Below, piece by piece: positions 53,427-62,381 of a stretch of DNA of 64,000 bases. A program made the position numbers and the translations under genes. This stretch comes from Saccharopolyspora erythraea NRRL 2338 (GTDB lineage Bacteria > Actinomycetota > Actinomycetes > Mycobacteriales > Pseudonocardiaceae), in the NCBI RefSeq assembly GCF_000062885.1, contig NC_009142.1:1039584-1103583 (forward strand), given 5' to 3'. Under the pieces are notes generated by a model. That model did not search any database. It saw only the letters and a list, made by a program, of their open reading frames with translations, and was not told where the DNA came from. Every line of letters begins with the position of its first letter. Within the stretch, counting starts at the first letter, position 1.

Positions 53427-53726
53427 TCAGCTCTGCTGGAAGGCGTCGATGGCGGAGTCGATCTCCTGGGCCATCGACACGTCGGCCTGCGTTATCCCGC
53501 CCTTGGAGTGCGTGACGCAGTGGAAGGTCAGGTTCCGCCAGCGGACGTCGATGTCGGGGTGGTGGTTCTCCTGCTCGGCGATCTCGGCGATCCGGTTCAC
53601 CACCTGGATGGCCTGCGGGAAGCTGGCCAGCTCGACGCTGCGGGTGAGCTCGCCCTCCTCGTGCCGCCACTCCGGCAGGTGTTCGAGGGCACTGGAGATC
53701 TGGTCGTCGGTCAGCAGCTCTGCCAT
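53427..53726 (-). CDS. Pterin-4a-carbinolamine dehydratase
   Basis: A 99-residue PCD/DCoH protein: LLTDDQISSALEHLPEWRHE, the active-site motif QENHHPDIDVRW and VTHSKGGITQADVSMAQEID. It dehydrates 4a-hydroxytetrahydropterin to recycle the aromatic-hydroxylase cofactor; many bacterial members lack a hydroxylase partner and none is visible here. Start chosen at MAELLTDDQ; an ATG three codons upstream is possible. No ribosome site precedes either. Confidence 0.93.
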   Translation of the reverse strand: MAELLTDDQISSALEHLPEWRHEEGELTRSVELASFPQAIQVVNRIAEIAEQENHHPDIDVRWRNLTFHCVTHSKGGITQADVSMAQEIDSAIDAFQQS

Positions 53727-53872
53727 GTCGACCATGATGGTGGACGAAGCCGCTCTTCGCGACCTTCCCGCGCCACGACGAGCCGTCGGAGCTGCGCAAA
53801 CCGCGTTCGGTCCATCGGCGGTCCGGGCCCGCGGTCCCCGACGGCGGCGGGGCCTGACGTAGACTCCGGGGT

Positions 53873-53962
53873 CGCCACGGGAGTCCAGCGCGCTGGGCTG
53901 AGAGGAGGGGCGAGCCCCTCGACCGTACGAACCTGAACCGGATCATGCCGGCGCAGGGAGGC
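53873..53962 (+). ncRNA. TPP riboswitch (THI element)
   Basis: The conserved segments are in order: ACGGGAGTCC, GGGCTGAGAGG, GACCGTACGAACCTGAACCG, GATCATGCCGGCGCAGGGA. The hairpin between them (GAGGGGCGAGCCCCTC) is the variable P3-type arm. Ligand binding normally shuts off thiamine genes; here the riboswitch lies directly ahead of a thiamine-type ABC transporter. Confidence 0.96.
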
Positions 53963-54001
53963 CCTCGATGCCGGACGCGTGGCGCGACATCGGGAGGACC
54001 G

Positions 54002-55048
54002 TTGAACCGTTTCCTGCGACTCGCCGGGGCCGCAGCGCTGGCCGCGCTGACCGCGAGCTGCTCGCTCGCCGGCACGCAGAACCAGGACCAGTCCGCGCGC
54101 ACCGTCACGCTGGTCGCGCACGACTCGTTCGTCGCCGACGAGAAGCTGCTGGCGAAGTTCCAGGAGACCACCGGCATCCGCATCAACGTCCTCAACAGCG
54201 GTGACGCCGGGGAGCTGACAAACAAGCTGGTGCTGTCCAAGGCGAGCCCGATCGGCGACGTCGCCTACGGCGTCGACTCGACCTTCGCCTCCCGCGCGCT
54301 GCGCGAGGGCGTGTTCGAACCGCACCGGGCGCCCAACGCCGACCAGGGGCCGCAGCGCTACGCGCTGGAGCCGGAGAACCGGCTCAGCGCCGTGGACGTC
54401 GCCGACGTGTGCGTCAACATCGACACCGGGTGGTTCGCCCAGCGCGGCCTGCCCGAGCCGGCGAACCTGCGCGACCTGGCCGATCCCCGCTACCGCGACC
54501 TGTTCTCCGTCCCGGACCCGACGACGTCCTCACCCGGCCTGGCGTTCCTGCTCAGCACCGTCGCCGCCTTCGGCGAGAACGGCTGGCAGGACTACTGGCG
54601 CCAGCTCGCCGCCAACGGCACGAAGGTGTCGTCGGGCTGGGAGGAGGCGTACAACCAGGACTTCTCCGGATCGGCGGGCAAGGGGCCGCGGCCGATCGTG
54701 CTGTCCTACGCGTCCTCGCCCGCGGCGGAGGTGAACCCGGACGGTTCGCCACGCACGAAGGCGCTGACCGGCACCTGCTACCGCCAGGTCGAGTACGCGG
54801 GCGTGCTGCGCGGCGCGAAGGACCCGGAGGCGGCGGGCCGGGTCGTCGACTTCCTGCTCTCACCGGAGTTCCAGGCGCAGGTCGCCGACACCATGTACGT
54901 CTACCCGTCGGTGCGCGACGTGCCGTTGCCGCAGAGCTGGGTGGTCAGCGCCCCGCTGCCGCCGCAACCCGCCGAGCTGCCCGCGCAGCAGGTGGAGCAG
55001 AACCGCGACCGTTGGGTGGAGCAGTGGCGCGCGGTGGTGCGGGGCTGA
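54002..55048 (+). CDS. thiB: Thiamine ABC transporter substrate-binding lipoprotein
   Basis: A 348-residue ThiB-like binding protein with lipobox LTASC near residue 20. It carries VTLVAHDSFVADEKLLAKFQ, NSGDAGELTNKLVLSKASPI, GDVAYGVDSTFASRAL, VNIDTGWFAQ and PDPTTSSPGLAFLLSTVAAF. A TTG start is chosen because GGGAGGA sits just upstream and it yields a proper signal peptide; an ATG at 53945 inside the riboswitch is not plausible. It captures thiamine or its phosphates outside the membrane. First gene after the riboswitch. Confidence 0.93.
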   Translation: MNRFLRLAGAAALAALTASCSLAGTQNQDQSARTVTLVAHDSFVADEKLLAKFQETTGIRINVLNSGDAGELTNKLVLSKASPIGDVAYGVDSTFASRALREGVFEPHRAPNADQGPQRYALEPENRLSAVDVADVCVNIDTGWFAQRGLPEPANLRDLADPRYRDLFSVPDPTTSSPGLAFLLSTVAAFGENGWQDYWRQLAANGTKVSSGWEEAYNQDFSGSAGKGPRPIVLSYASSPAAEVNPDGSPRTKALTGTCYRQVEYAGVLRGAKDPEAAGRVVDFLLSPEFQAQVADTMYVYPSVRDVPLPQSWVVSAPLPPQPAELPAQQVEQNRDRWVEQWRAVVRG

Positions 55049-56661
55049 CCGCGCCCGCCCGGGCGGGAAGCGGCCACCGGACCGCGGTCGGGGTGGCCGC
55101 GGCGGTGGTGCTCGGCTTCCTCGGCCTGTTCTTCGCGTGGCCGGTCGCGGCGATCCTGGGCCTCGGCGCCGGCGGCGGCGTCACCGGTGTCCTGGCCGAT
55201 CCGGCGACGTGGCGGCTGGTCGCGTTCACCCTCGGCCAGGCCGCGGGCTCGACGCTGCTGGCGCTGCTGGCCGGGATGCCGCTCGCCTACGTCCTGGCAC
55301 GGGTCGCGATCCCGGGCAAGGCCGTGCTGCGGGCCATGATCATGGTGCCGTTCGTGCTGCCGACCCTGGTCGTCGGCATGGCCTTCCGGGCGCTGCTCGG
55401 CGGCGCCGACGGCGTCAGCGTGCTGGGCATCATGCTCGCCAACGGCTTCTTCAACGTCGCGGTCGTCGCCCGCACCGTCGGCGGCCTGTGGACGCACCTC
55501 GACCGCCGGGTTGAGGACACCGCCAGGTCGCTGGGAGCCTCGCGGCTGCGGGCCTTCACGTCGGTGACGCTGCCCGCCCTGCTGCCCGCTCTCGGATCGG
55601 CGCTGGCGGTGGTCTTCCTGTTCTGCTCCACCAGCTTCGGCGTCGTGCTGGTGCTGGGCGGAGGCCAGTACCGGACCCTGGAGACCGAGATCTACCTGCG
55701 GACGGTGCAACTGCTCGACCTGCGGGGCGCGGCGGCGCTGTCGCTGCTGCAACTCGCCGCCGTCGTCGCGTCGCTGGTGATCGCCGCGCTGGCGCGCCGG
55801 CGACGGGAAACGGCGTTGCGGCTGCGCAAGGCCGAGGAGACCGCGCGCCCGCCGCAGGGCGGCGAATGGTGGGTCGTCGGCGCGGCGGGCGTCGTCGTCG
55901 CAGCGCTGGCCACACCGGTCGTGAGCCTGCTGCTGCGGTCGGTGTCCACCCGGGACGGCTGGAGCCTGGCCGGCTACCGCGCCCTGGCGGGCACCGGCGA
56001 GCGCGGCACGCTCCAGGTGTCGGGCATCGACGCGGCGCTGAACTCGGTGCGCACCGCGGCGGACGCGACCTGGCTGTCCCTGCTCATCGGGTTGCTGGCC
56101 TCGTTCGTGCTGATCGGCGTGCAGCGCAGGACGACGGCAGAGGTGCTGGACACGGTGCTGATGCTGCCGCTGGGCGTGTCGGCGGTGACCGTCGGCTTCG
56201 GCTACCTCGTCACGCTCGACGCCCTGCCCGGCGACCTGCGCACCTCGCCGCTGCTGGTGCCCTTCGCGCAGGCACTGGTCGTGACGCCGCTGGTGATCCG
56301 CATGGTGCTGCCGGTGCTGCGGTCCATCGACACCCGCCTGCGGCAGGCGGCGGCAACCCTCGGCGCGAACCCCTGGCGGGTGCGGTGGGAGATCGACGTG
56401 CCGCTCGCGGCGCGGGCGGTGGTCGCGGCGGCCGGCTTCGGCTTCGTGGTGGCACTCGGCGAGTTCGGCGCGACCAGCTTCCTGGCCCGGCCGGACACGC
56501 CGACGCTGCCGGTCGCCATCGGCAGGCTCGTCTCCCGGCCGGGGGAGCTCAACAGCCAGATGGCCTACGCGGCGTGCGCGCTGCTGATGATCGTCACCAT
56601 CGTCGCGGTGATCGCGATCGAGCGCGTGCGGGGCCGCACCGAGTCGGTTGGGGAGTTCTGA
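55024..56661 (+). CDS. thiP: Thiamine ABC transporter permease
   Basis: A 545-residue double permease with about twelve membrane segments and two inner-membrane-transport motifs: EDTARSLGASRLRAFTSVTL in the first half, and RQAAATLGANPWRVRWEIDV in the second. The length matches ThiP (about 536). The GTG start overlaps the end of thiB by 25 bp; no better ATG exists, and a much longer upstream frame lies antisense/out of frame over thiB. It forms the membrane channel. Confidence 0.92.
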   Translation: MARGGAGLTAPARAGSGHRTAVGVAAAVVLGFLGLFFAWPVAAILGLGAGGGVTGVLADPATWRLVAFTLGQAAGSTLLALLAGMPLAYVLARVAIPGKAVLRAMIMVPFVLPTLVVGMAFRALLGGADGVSVLGIMLANGFFNVAVVARTVGGLWTHLDRRVEDTARSLGASRLRAFTSVTLPALLPALGSALAVVFLFCSTSFGVVLVLGGGQYRTLETEIYLRTVQLLDLRGAAALSLLQLAAVVASLVIAALARRRRETALRLRKAEETARPPQGGEWWVVGAAGVVVAALATPVVSLLLRSVSTRDGWSLAGYRALAGTGERGTLQVSGIDAALNSVRTAADATWLSLLIGLLASFVLIGVQRRTTAEVLDTVLMLPLGVSAVTVGFGYLVTLDALPGDLRTSPLLVPFAQALVVTPLVIRMVLPVLRSIDTRLRQAAATLGANPWRVRWEIDVPLAARAVVAAAGFGFVVALGEFGATSFLARPDTPTLPVAIGRLVSRPGELNSQMAYAACALLMIVTIVAVIAIERVRGRTESVGEF

Positions 56662-56719
56662 TGCGGTCGGTGGTGTCGTTGGCGGTCGGTGCTTCGAAGT
56701 TGTCGTTGGGGTGCTTCTG

Positions 56720-57937
56720 ATGGGGCTGGACGTCCGTGATCTGTCCGTCCGCTACGGTCCGGTGACCGCGGTGTCCGAAGTGGACGTGGAGCTGGCCGAC
56801 GGCGAGGTGCTGGCGCTGCTCGGACCTTCGGGCTGCGGCAAGTCGACCCTGCTGCGCGCCGTCGCCGGACTGGAACGTCCGTCGGCGGGAAGCGTGCACT
56901 GGGACGGCACCGACCTCGCGCGGGTGCCGGTGCACCGCCGCGGCTTCGGCATGGTGTTCCAGGACGGGCAGCTGTTCCCGCACCGCGACGTCGCGGGCAA
57001 CGTCGAGTTCGGCCTGCGCATGCGCTCGGTGAGCCGCGCGCGGCGCGCCGCGCGGGTGGCGGAACTGCTCGAGCTCGTCGGCCTCGCGGGCTACGAGCGG
57101 CGCCGGGTGACCGAGCTGTCCGGCGGTGAGGCGCAGCGCGTGGCGCTGGCCCGCGCCCTCGCCGCCGACCCGCGGCTGCTGCTGCTCGACGAACCCCTGT
57201 CGGCCCTCGACCGCATGCTGCGCGAACAGCTCGCCGTCGACCTCGCCGCGCTGCTCGCCCGCGACGACGCCACCGCCATCGTCGTCACCCACGACCACGA
57301 CGAGGCGTTCACCCTGGCCGACCGGGTGGCCGTCATGGCGCGGGGGCGGATCCTGCAGCTCGACACCCCGGCCCGCCTCTGGCAGCGCCCCGCAGGCGAC
57401 GAAGTCGCCGAGTTCCTGGGCTGCACGACGCTGCTGCCGGCGCAGGTCCGCGACGGAGTCGCGACCTGCGCCCTCGGCGCCGTCGCCGTGGCGGAGCCCG
57501 ACGGCGAGGCGCGCCTCGGCCTGCGCGCCGCAGGCGTGCGGGCCGAGCGGCTCGGCGTCGGCGCGGGCGCCGCCGCCGGGGGCGTCGGCGCGGATGGCGG
57601 CGGCGGCGTGGACGCCGGGGGCGTCGGGGGCGGCGCCGCGGGAGGCGCGGATGGCGGCGGCGCTGCATCGCCGAGCCTGGGGAACGGCGATGGTGGTCAC
57701 CCCGTCGCCGTTCGGGTGCGGCAGCGCACCGGGTCCGTGACCTCGACGGATGCGGTGGTCGGCACCGTGCGGGAGCGCGTGCACCGCCACGACCACGTGC
57801 GCCTGACCGTCACGGTGCCGGAGGCACCGGAGGCCGGCCGTGTGGAGGCCGTCGCCGGAACGGCCGACGCGCCGGGCGTCGGCGAAGCCGTACGGTTGAC
57901 CATCGACCCCGACGGCATCGCCGTAGTGGGGCCGTAG
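56720..57937 (+). CDS. Thiamine-type ABC transporter ATPase with Gly-rich insert
   Basis: A 405-residue ATPase: Walker A GPSGCGKST at 35-43, Q-loop MVFQDGQLFPHRDV, signature LSGGEAQRV at 133, DEPLSALD at 157 and the switch His in VVTHDHDEAF. A TOBE-type C-terminal domain follows. Residues 278-326 are a Gly/Ala low-complexity run (GVGADGGGGVDAGGVGGGAA) that splits the C-terminal domain. ThiQ proteins are usually about 230 residues, so this resembles the longer CysA/PotA layout. It is 58 bp behind thiP, and the ribosome site is poor. Confidence 0.9.
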   Translation: MGLDVRDLSVRYGPVTAVSEVDVELADGEVLALLGPSGCGKSTLLRAVAGLERPSAGSVHWDGTDLARVPVHRRGFGMVFQDGQLFPHRDVAGNVEFGLRMRSVSRARRAARVAELLELVGLAGYERRRVTELSGGEAQRVALARALAADPRLLLLDEPLSALDRMLREQLAVDLAALLARDDATAIVVTHDHDEAFTLADRVAVMARGRILQLDTPARLWQRPAGDEVAEFLGCTTLLPAQVRDGVATCALGAVAVAEPDGEARLGLRAAGVRAERLGVGAGAAAGGVGADGGGGVDAGGVGGGAAGGADGGGAASPSLGNGDGGHPVAVRVRQRTGSVTSTDAVVGTVRERVHRHDHVRLTVTVPEAPEAGRVEAVAGTADAPGVGEAVRLTIDPDGIAVVGP

Positions 57938-58106
57938 TAGCAGACGGCCTCGGTTCCACTCCTCCCGTTCCGGCACTGCTCCGTTCGGGTGTGACCTGAC
58001 CTCGAGTCACTGAATCCACCGCATGCCAACACTTTCCGTGCACACCTGGTGGTAGCTTGCTCCTGGCTTGAGAGCTGAATACCGGATTTCCTGGGGGACA
58101 TCGGCG

Positions 58107-58502
58107 ATGACGGAAGCAGTCGGTGCCGCGGCGGGACTGGCCGCCACGGACAGCGCCATGCAGGGCATCATCAGCGCCGCCAACAGCGGCCAGTTCCAGA
58201 TCACCCCCGAAGCAGGCGACGAACTCATCCGCACCTTCGAAGAGTTGGCGGAACAGCTTCGGAACATGTGGCGGGACATGGCGGATCTGAAGCGCAAGAC
58301 CCCACTTGGCGACAGCCCTGCGGGGACGGCGATTTCCGAGTTCAACCAGCAGGTGGCCGCCGGGGGTGATGGACGGTCCTACGAAGAGATGCTCAGACAA
58401 ATACGCGAGCGCGTACCGCTCGTGATCGAGTCGATTCGCAGGGGCATCCAGCTCTACCAGGAAGTCGATGAAGGCAACGCCAATTTCGGCGTGCAGGTAT
58501 GA
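58107..58502 (+). CDS. Small helical protein of a type VII secretion-type island
   Basis: A 131-residue helical protein: TEAVGAAAGLAATDSAMQGI, FQITPEAGDELIRTFEELAE, QLRNMWRDMADLKRK and YEEMLRQIRERVPLVIESIR. Size, helical content and the W-containing turn recall ESX/WXG100-like or PE-like secreted partners of Pseudonocardiales, but no definite family is recognised. ATG after GGGGGAC. Its stop overlaps the next gene (ATGA). It is the first of four genes (lipoprotein, PPE-like protein, EspG) that fit type VII secretion. Confidence 0.72.
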   Translation: MTEAVGAAAGLAATDSAMQGIISAANSGQFQITPEAGDELIRTFEELAEQLRNMWRDMADLKRKTPLGDSPAGTAISEFNQQVAAGGDGRSYEEMLRQIRERVPLVIESIRRGIQLYQEVDEGNANFGVQV

Positions 58503-59053
58503 GATTGAGGACTGTCATCTTGACCAGTACGTTCTTGAGCTCCGTGTCCGCCGCCGGCTTGGTGGTCGCAGCATTGACGCTGTCGGCATGCGGGGCAGCC
58601 CCAGCGAAGGCGCCCTCCGGAGATACGGGATCTGGTACCACCAACTCGTCCCAGGCGAACGCTCTCGGAGACTTGGATCCCTGCACAACGCTGAGCAGCG
58701 GTGAGGCAGCTCAACTCGGAGCCGAGGGGCCTGGAACGCGCAGGGATGTCGCGGGTAGCCAAGGATGCCGTTGGGACACCCCCGAGGGACTGCTGGCGGT
58801 GAGCCTGCACCCCGACCGTGCCCTCGACAAGCTCAACGTGTCGGGGGAGCAGGTCGAGGACACGTCGCTGAACGGCCGGAAGGCCAAGCTGGTGCGGCCG
58901 AACGAGCAGGACGGCAGTTGTGAACTCCTCGTCGAGGTGACGGCGTCGACCTCCGCCGGTATCAGCGGAACGACCGACGACATGAACAACGAGACGGCTT
59001 GCCAGTTGGCGCAGAAGGCGGCGCCGTTCGTGGAAGCGAAGCTTCCCCGGTAG
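58499..59053 (+). CDS. DUF3558 lipoprotein
   Basis: A 184-residue exported lipoprotein (lipobox LTLSAC near residue 31) of the DUF3558 family, common in mycobacteria and Pseudonocardiales next to type VII secretion genes. Conserved Cys are in DPCTTLSSGEA, SQGCRWDTPEG, GSCELLVEV and ETACQLAQK, probably forming two disulfides. The function is unknown; a surface partner of the neighbouring secreted proteins is likely. It is translationally coupled to the gene before it. Confidence 0.88.
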   Translation: MRLRTVILTSTFLSSVSAAGLVVAALTLSACGAAPAKAPSGDTGSGTTNSSQANALGDLDPCTTLSSGEAAQLGAEGPGTRRDVAGSQGCRWDTPEGLLAVSLHPDRALDKLNVSGEQVEDTSLNGRKAKLVRPNEQDGSCELLVEVTASTSAGISGTTDDMNNETACQLAQKAAPFVEAKLPR

Positions 59054-59084
59054 CCGCCGAGGGGATGGAGGGGGAGGGGCGAGG

Positions 59085-60626
59085 ATGACGTCGCCGTACG
59101 AGGGGTCGGAGTACGTCGCCGATCACGAGCGCTCGGCGTATGAGCAGGCGCGGGAAGACAACCGCGATCTGGATGGCAAGCTCTTCGGCCTCGGCAACGT
59201 GATCGCCGAGGTGAAGTCGCTGGCCGAGGCGCGGAACGCGGCCTCCGAGTACGCCCGGCAGCAGGCCGCGGAGCTGTCGGCGAACCAGGAGTTGCGGGAG
59301 CGCCCGGCGGCGCTCGGGGGAACGCACTACCTGTCGTTCGAGCACAAGGAACTCGACAGGTTCGTCAAGGAGAACTTCGACCCCGGTGCGGTGCACGACG
59401 TGGGCAGGATCTACCACGGGCACGGCCAGACGCTGATCGACTTCTCCAACCGCATCCGCCAGGCCGCGACGAAGACCGAGGAGACCTGGAAGGGCCAGGC
59501 CGGTGACGCGATGCGTGCGCACGTCACCGGTGTCGCCGACCGGATGGGCAGCTCCGGTCAGGCCGCGCAGCTGACGGCGAACCAGATGGGGATGCAGGCC
59601 GAGGCCGCCGAGCGGGCCAGGTACTCGATGCCGGAGGTCGTCGAGTTCGACCTCGGCAAGGAGATGGCCGGCGTCGCCGCCAGCGGCGATCCGTTCACCA
59701 TGATCAGCCGGGTCAACGACATGGTGGAGAAGCACGAGAAGAGCCAGGCCGCGCATGCCGAAGCCGCCCAGGTCATGCAGACCATGGAAGGCAGCTTCGG
59801 GGAGGCCGCGGCGGGCACGCCGTCCTTCGCCCCGCCGCCGCCCCCGCCGATCGAGCCCACCAATTGCGAGCTGCGGAGCGAGTACAAGCCGACCTCGACG
59901 TTCAAAGAGCCGAACGAGACGAGCAGCACTACGAGTTCGACGACCTCCACGACGTCGACCAGCACGCACAACACCACGGGCACGCCTGCCACGACGCAGT
60001 CCTCGTGGGCCCGGGTGGGAACGGACGATCCGACGTCGTTCACGCGTGACACGACCGGAAGGCCGACGACCACCACTCCGGAGTGGCTCCAGCACACGAA
60101 CACCTCGCGGCCTGGCAACTCGGACATGAGGTGGAACGAGAAGACGGGCCAGTGGGAGCGGCGCAATCCTTACAACGGCCGGTGGGCGCCAGTTCCGCCA
60201 GGACAGCAGCCAGGTAGGGGCGGTCCGCCGACGGGAGCAGGTCGGGGCGCGCCTGGGACCGGCGGTGGCCGTGCCGGTGGTGGCGGTGCAGGTGGAGGCG
60301 CAGGGAGCGGCGGCGGCCGAGGCGCTGGCGGAGGCGTGGGCGCCGGTGGCCGGGTCGGCGGTGTCGGAGCCGGCGGGCAGCTAGGTGCCGGAGGCCGAGC
60401 CGGGGCCGGGGCGCTCGGAGGTGTCGGAGCCGGCGGCTCAGCGACGGGTTCCGGGTCCGGAAGCGGCCGCGGCGGCGGTGCGATGGGCGGTGGCGCAGCC
60501 GGTCGGGGCGGCCAGGGCGACTCCGAAGAGGACCAGGAGCACCAGAACAAATACATGGTGGAAACGGACGAGGCGTGGGACGACCTCGGGTTGCCCCAGG
60601 TCGCGCCACCGGTGTTCGGTGAATGA
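59085..60626 (+). CDS. PPE/WXG100-like type VII secretion substrate with Thr- and Gly-rich repeats
   Basis: A 513-residue protein. Residues 1-240 are helical and contain the WxG-type turn ETWKGQAGDAMRAHVTG. A Pro stretch (PPPPPPIEP) leads to a Ser/Thr run (SSTTSSTTSTTSTSTHNTTG), then about 130 residues of Gly/Ala/Arg repeats. The chain ends with a compact acidic motif, KYMVETDEAWDDLGLPQVAP plus PVFGE. That end motif type recurs in secreted proteins of related genera, from memory, and may be a recognition or anchoring tail. ATG after GGGGAGGGGCGAGG. Probably exported by an ESX system outside the window. Confidence 0.82.
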   Translation: MTSPYEGSEYVADHERSAYEQAREDNRDLDGKLFGLGNVIAEVKSLAEARNAASEYARQQAAELSANQELRERPAALGGTHYLSFEHKELDRFVKENFDPGAVHDVGRIYHGHGQTLIDFSNRIRQAATKTEETWKGQAGDAMRAHVTGVADRMGSSGQAAQLTANQMGMQAEAAERARYSMPEVVEFDLGKEMAGVAASGDPFTMISRVNDMVEKHEKSQAAHAEAAQVMQTMEGSFGEAAAGTPSFAPPPPPPIEPTNCELRSEYKPTSTFKEPNETSSTTSSTTSTTSTSTHNTTGTPATTQSSWARVGTDDPTSFTRDTTGRPTTTTPEWLQHTNTSRPGNSDMRWNEKTGQWERRNPYNGRWAPVPPGQQPGRGGPPTGAGRGAPGTGGGRAGGGGAGGGAGSGGGRGAGGGVGAGGRVGGVGAGGQLGAGGRAGAGALGGVGAGGSATGSGSGSGRGGGAMGGGAAGRGGQGDSEEDQEHQNKYMVETDEAWDDLGLPQVAPPVFGE

Positions 60627-60752
60627 GGGAAATTCGCCGAAAACCGAACCGCCAAAGGGAATTGAGCGGCGAAAGGCGATTCCGGTGACGACCTAGTCGC
60701 CGGAACCCGCCGTCGTGGTGGCGACCGCCGCGAAGAAGGAACTGCGAACAGG

Positions 60753-60789
60753 GTCTTTCCCCGGGGAGCTGGGCTTCCCGGGGAAAGAC
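60753..60789 (+). terminator. Hairpin between the PPE-like and EspG-like genes
   Basis: A perfect 13-bp stem (GTCTTTCCCCGGG and complement) with an 11-nt loop, ending 11 nt before the espG ribosome site. It may be a terminator with partial read-through or a leader structure of espG. Confidence 0.6.
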
Positions 60790-60811
60790 GTCGTGCCCGA
60801 AGGGAGAAGTG

Positions 60812-61597
60812 ATGGTCGATTCGTTCACGTTGTCGCTGGAGGCGGCCGACATCCTGGGCGAAGACCTGCGAGTCAACTTGCGGCGGTTCCCGTTCGAGGT
60901 CCCCCATTTCGGCACGACACTCGATCAACGCGCGGGGATCCGCCGGGAGGTCTGGGCCGAACTGAGCAGTCGCGGACTGGCCGACCACGGCCGTCCGGAA
61001 CCCGATGTGGAGACGGCGGTGAAGCTCGTCGACCGCTCGGACATGTCGATCGCGATCACCTCCTACGAAGTCGGGTCCGAGGAGGTGTTCCGCGGCTGCG
61101 TGGCGGTTTCCGGTCGCACGGGCGTGCTCGCGCGGCAGGAACCGCGGGGCGTGCGGTTCGAGTACATCGACGTGCGCGGCCTGGCCCGGATCTGCGCGCA
61201 GTTGCTGCCCGCCCATCCCGAGGGACACCTCGAGGCGGCCACCGTGTCGGCCGGGACACCGGAACCGGCGAACCACCGTGCCGACGCCGAGGAGCAGTCC
61301 TGGCTCGGCGCGGTGCAGGCCTCGGCCGCGGGGCGCAGCGGGAGCGAGCTGCGCAAGGCGCAGGCGATCATGGCCCTGCCGCTGCTGCGGGTCGGCTACT
61401 TCGTCGTCAGCGGCCACGACGGCGCGGGCCGGCGGATGCGGCTGCCCGCGATCGGCTGGCGCGACACCGAGGACGGCCGCTACAGCGTGACGACCCGGCG
61501 CAACCAGGCCGGCGAGCGGTGGAACACCTTCGCCGCCGCCGACATCCCGAAGATGGTCCGCTACCTCGACGAGCAGCTCGCTCAGCTCGCGGGCTGA
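60812..61597 (+). CDS. EspG-family ESX secretion chaperone
   Basis: A 261-residue EspG-like protein: DSFTLSLEAADILGEDLRVN, LRRFPFEVPHFGTTLDQRAG, LAVS-type strand VAVSGRTGVLARQEP, and a C-terminal VTTRRNQAGERWNTFAAADI, PKMVRYLDEQLAQLA. EspG proteins bind PE-PPE-type substrates in the cytosol and keep them soluble for export; the PPE-like neighbour is the obvious client. ATG after AGGGAGAAG; a GTG one codon upstream is also possible. The 277 bp after it holds nothing recognisable. Confidence 0.85.
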   Translation: MVDSFTLSLEAADILGEDLRVNLRRFPFEVPHFGTTLDQRAGIRREVWAELSSRGLADHGRPEPDVETAVKLVDRSDMSIAITSYEVGSEEVFRGCVAVSGRTGVLARQEPRGVRFEYIDVRGLARICAQLLPAHPEGHLEAATVSAGTPEPANHRADAEEQSWLGAVQASAAGRSGSELRKAQAIMALPLLRVGYFVVSGHDGAGRRMRLPAIGWRDTEDGRYSVTTRRNQAGERWNTFAAADIPKMVRYLDEQLAQLAG

Positions 61598-61874
61598 CTC
61601 CCGGCGGCGCCGGACTGGCTGGACTGGGTCCTGGGGTACGTGGCCGGGGGTGTGTCTGCTTGATCACGAGGAAGGACCTGCAGGTGCGGTGGAGATGACG
61701 GTCTGCACCCCATACCTGGAGGTCTTCGGTGGCCGACACTGGTCGGGCGAGCCGGTGCAGTGCCCGACGAGAAAGCCACCACCTGCGCCGGATTCCTCCG
61801 TCCCGCCGCCGCCTGGTTCGCCCACCAAGGCATCCCCCGTCTCCGGATGAGACCAGCCTGACGACCCAGTACAG

Positions 61875-62321
61875 CTAGCCCTCAACACCGCCGGCCGTGG
61901 GCTGAGCACGGCTGCCGGACGGCCGGCGCTCCATGTAGGTCTGGTCGGCTTCGGCGAAGCCGAAACCGCGGTACAGGCCGTGCGCGTCGTCGGTGTGCAG
62001 CATCCAGCGGAACTCGCGTCCCGGACCCTCGTCGATCACCGTCCGCACCAGCGCCTTGCCGACGCCGTGGCCGCGGGCCTCCGGGACGGTGAACACGTCG
62101 GCCAGGTACGCGCTCGCCACACCGTCGGAGAAGGCCCGGGCGAAGCCGACCATCCGGCCGCCGGGCCGCTCGTAGGCGCCGACGACGCGCCACGCGCCGG
62201 CGAGCTGGCGCTCCAGGTCATCGCGGGAGCGCCAGCGGCTCCAGTACGCCTGGCTGGACAGGAAGTCCCACAGGACGTCCCGGTCGACGCGGTCGAGGGA
62301 GTCGTCCAACTCGAAGTCCAT
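61875..62321 (-). CDS. GNAT-family N-acetyltransferase
   Basis: A 148-residue GNAT protein: RVVGAYERPGGRMVGFARAF, VASAYLADVFTVPEARGHGV with the acetyl-CoA loop RGHGVGKAL, and LYRGFGFAEADQTYMERRP. The substrate is unknown. The gene is on the minus strand, 60 bp beyond the serine hydrolase gene, and could be the last of that operon. Confidence 0.9.
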   Translation of the reverse strand: MDFELDDSLDRVDRDVLWDFLSSQAYWSRWRSRDDLERQLAGAWRVVGAYERPGGRMVGFARAFSDGVASAYLADVFTVPEARGHGVGKALVRTVIDEGPGREFRWMLHTDDAHGLYRGFGFAEADQTYMERRPSGSRAQPTAGGVEG

Positions 62322-62381
62322 CGGCCAAGACTACGGCGCGGGACGGCGTGCCGGTCCACCCTTTTCGGTCGGGACAGAACG

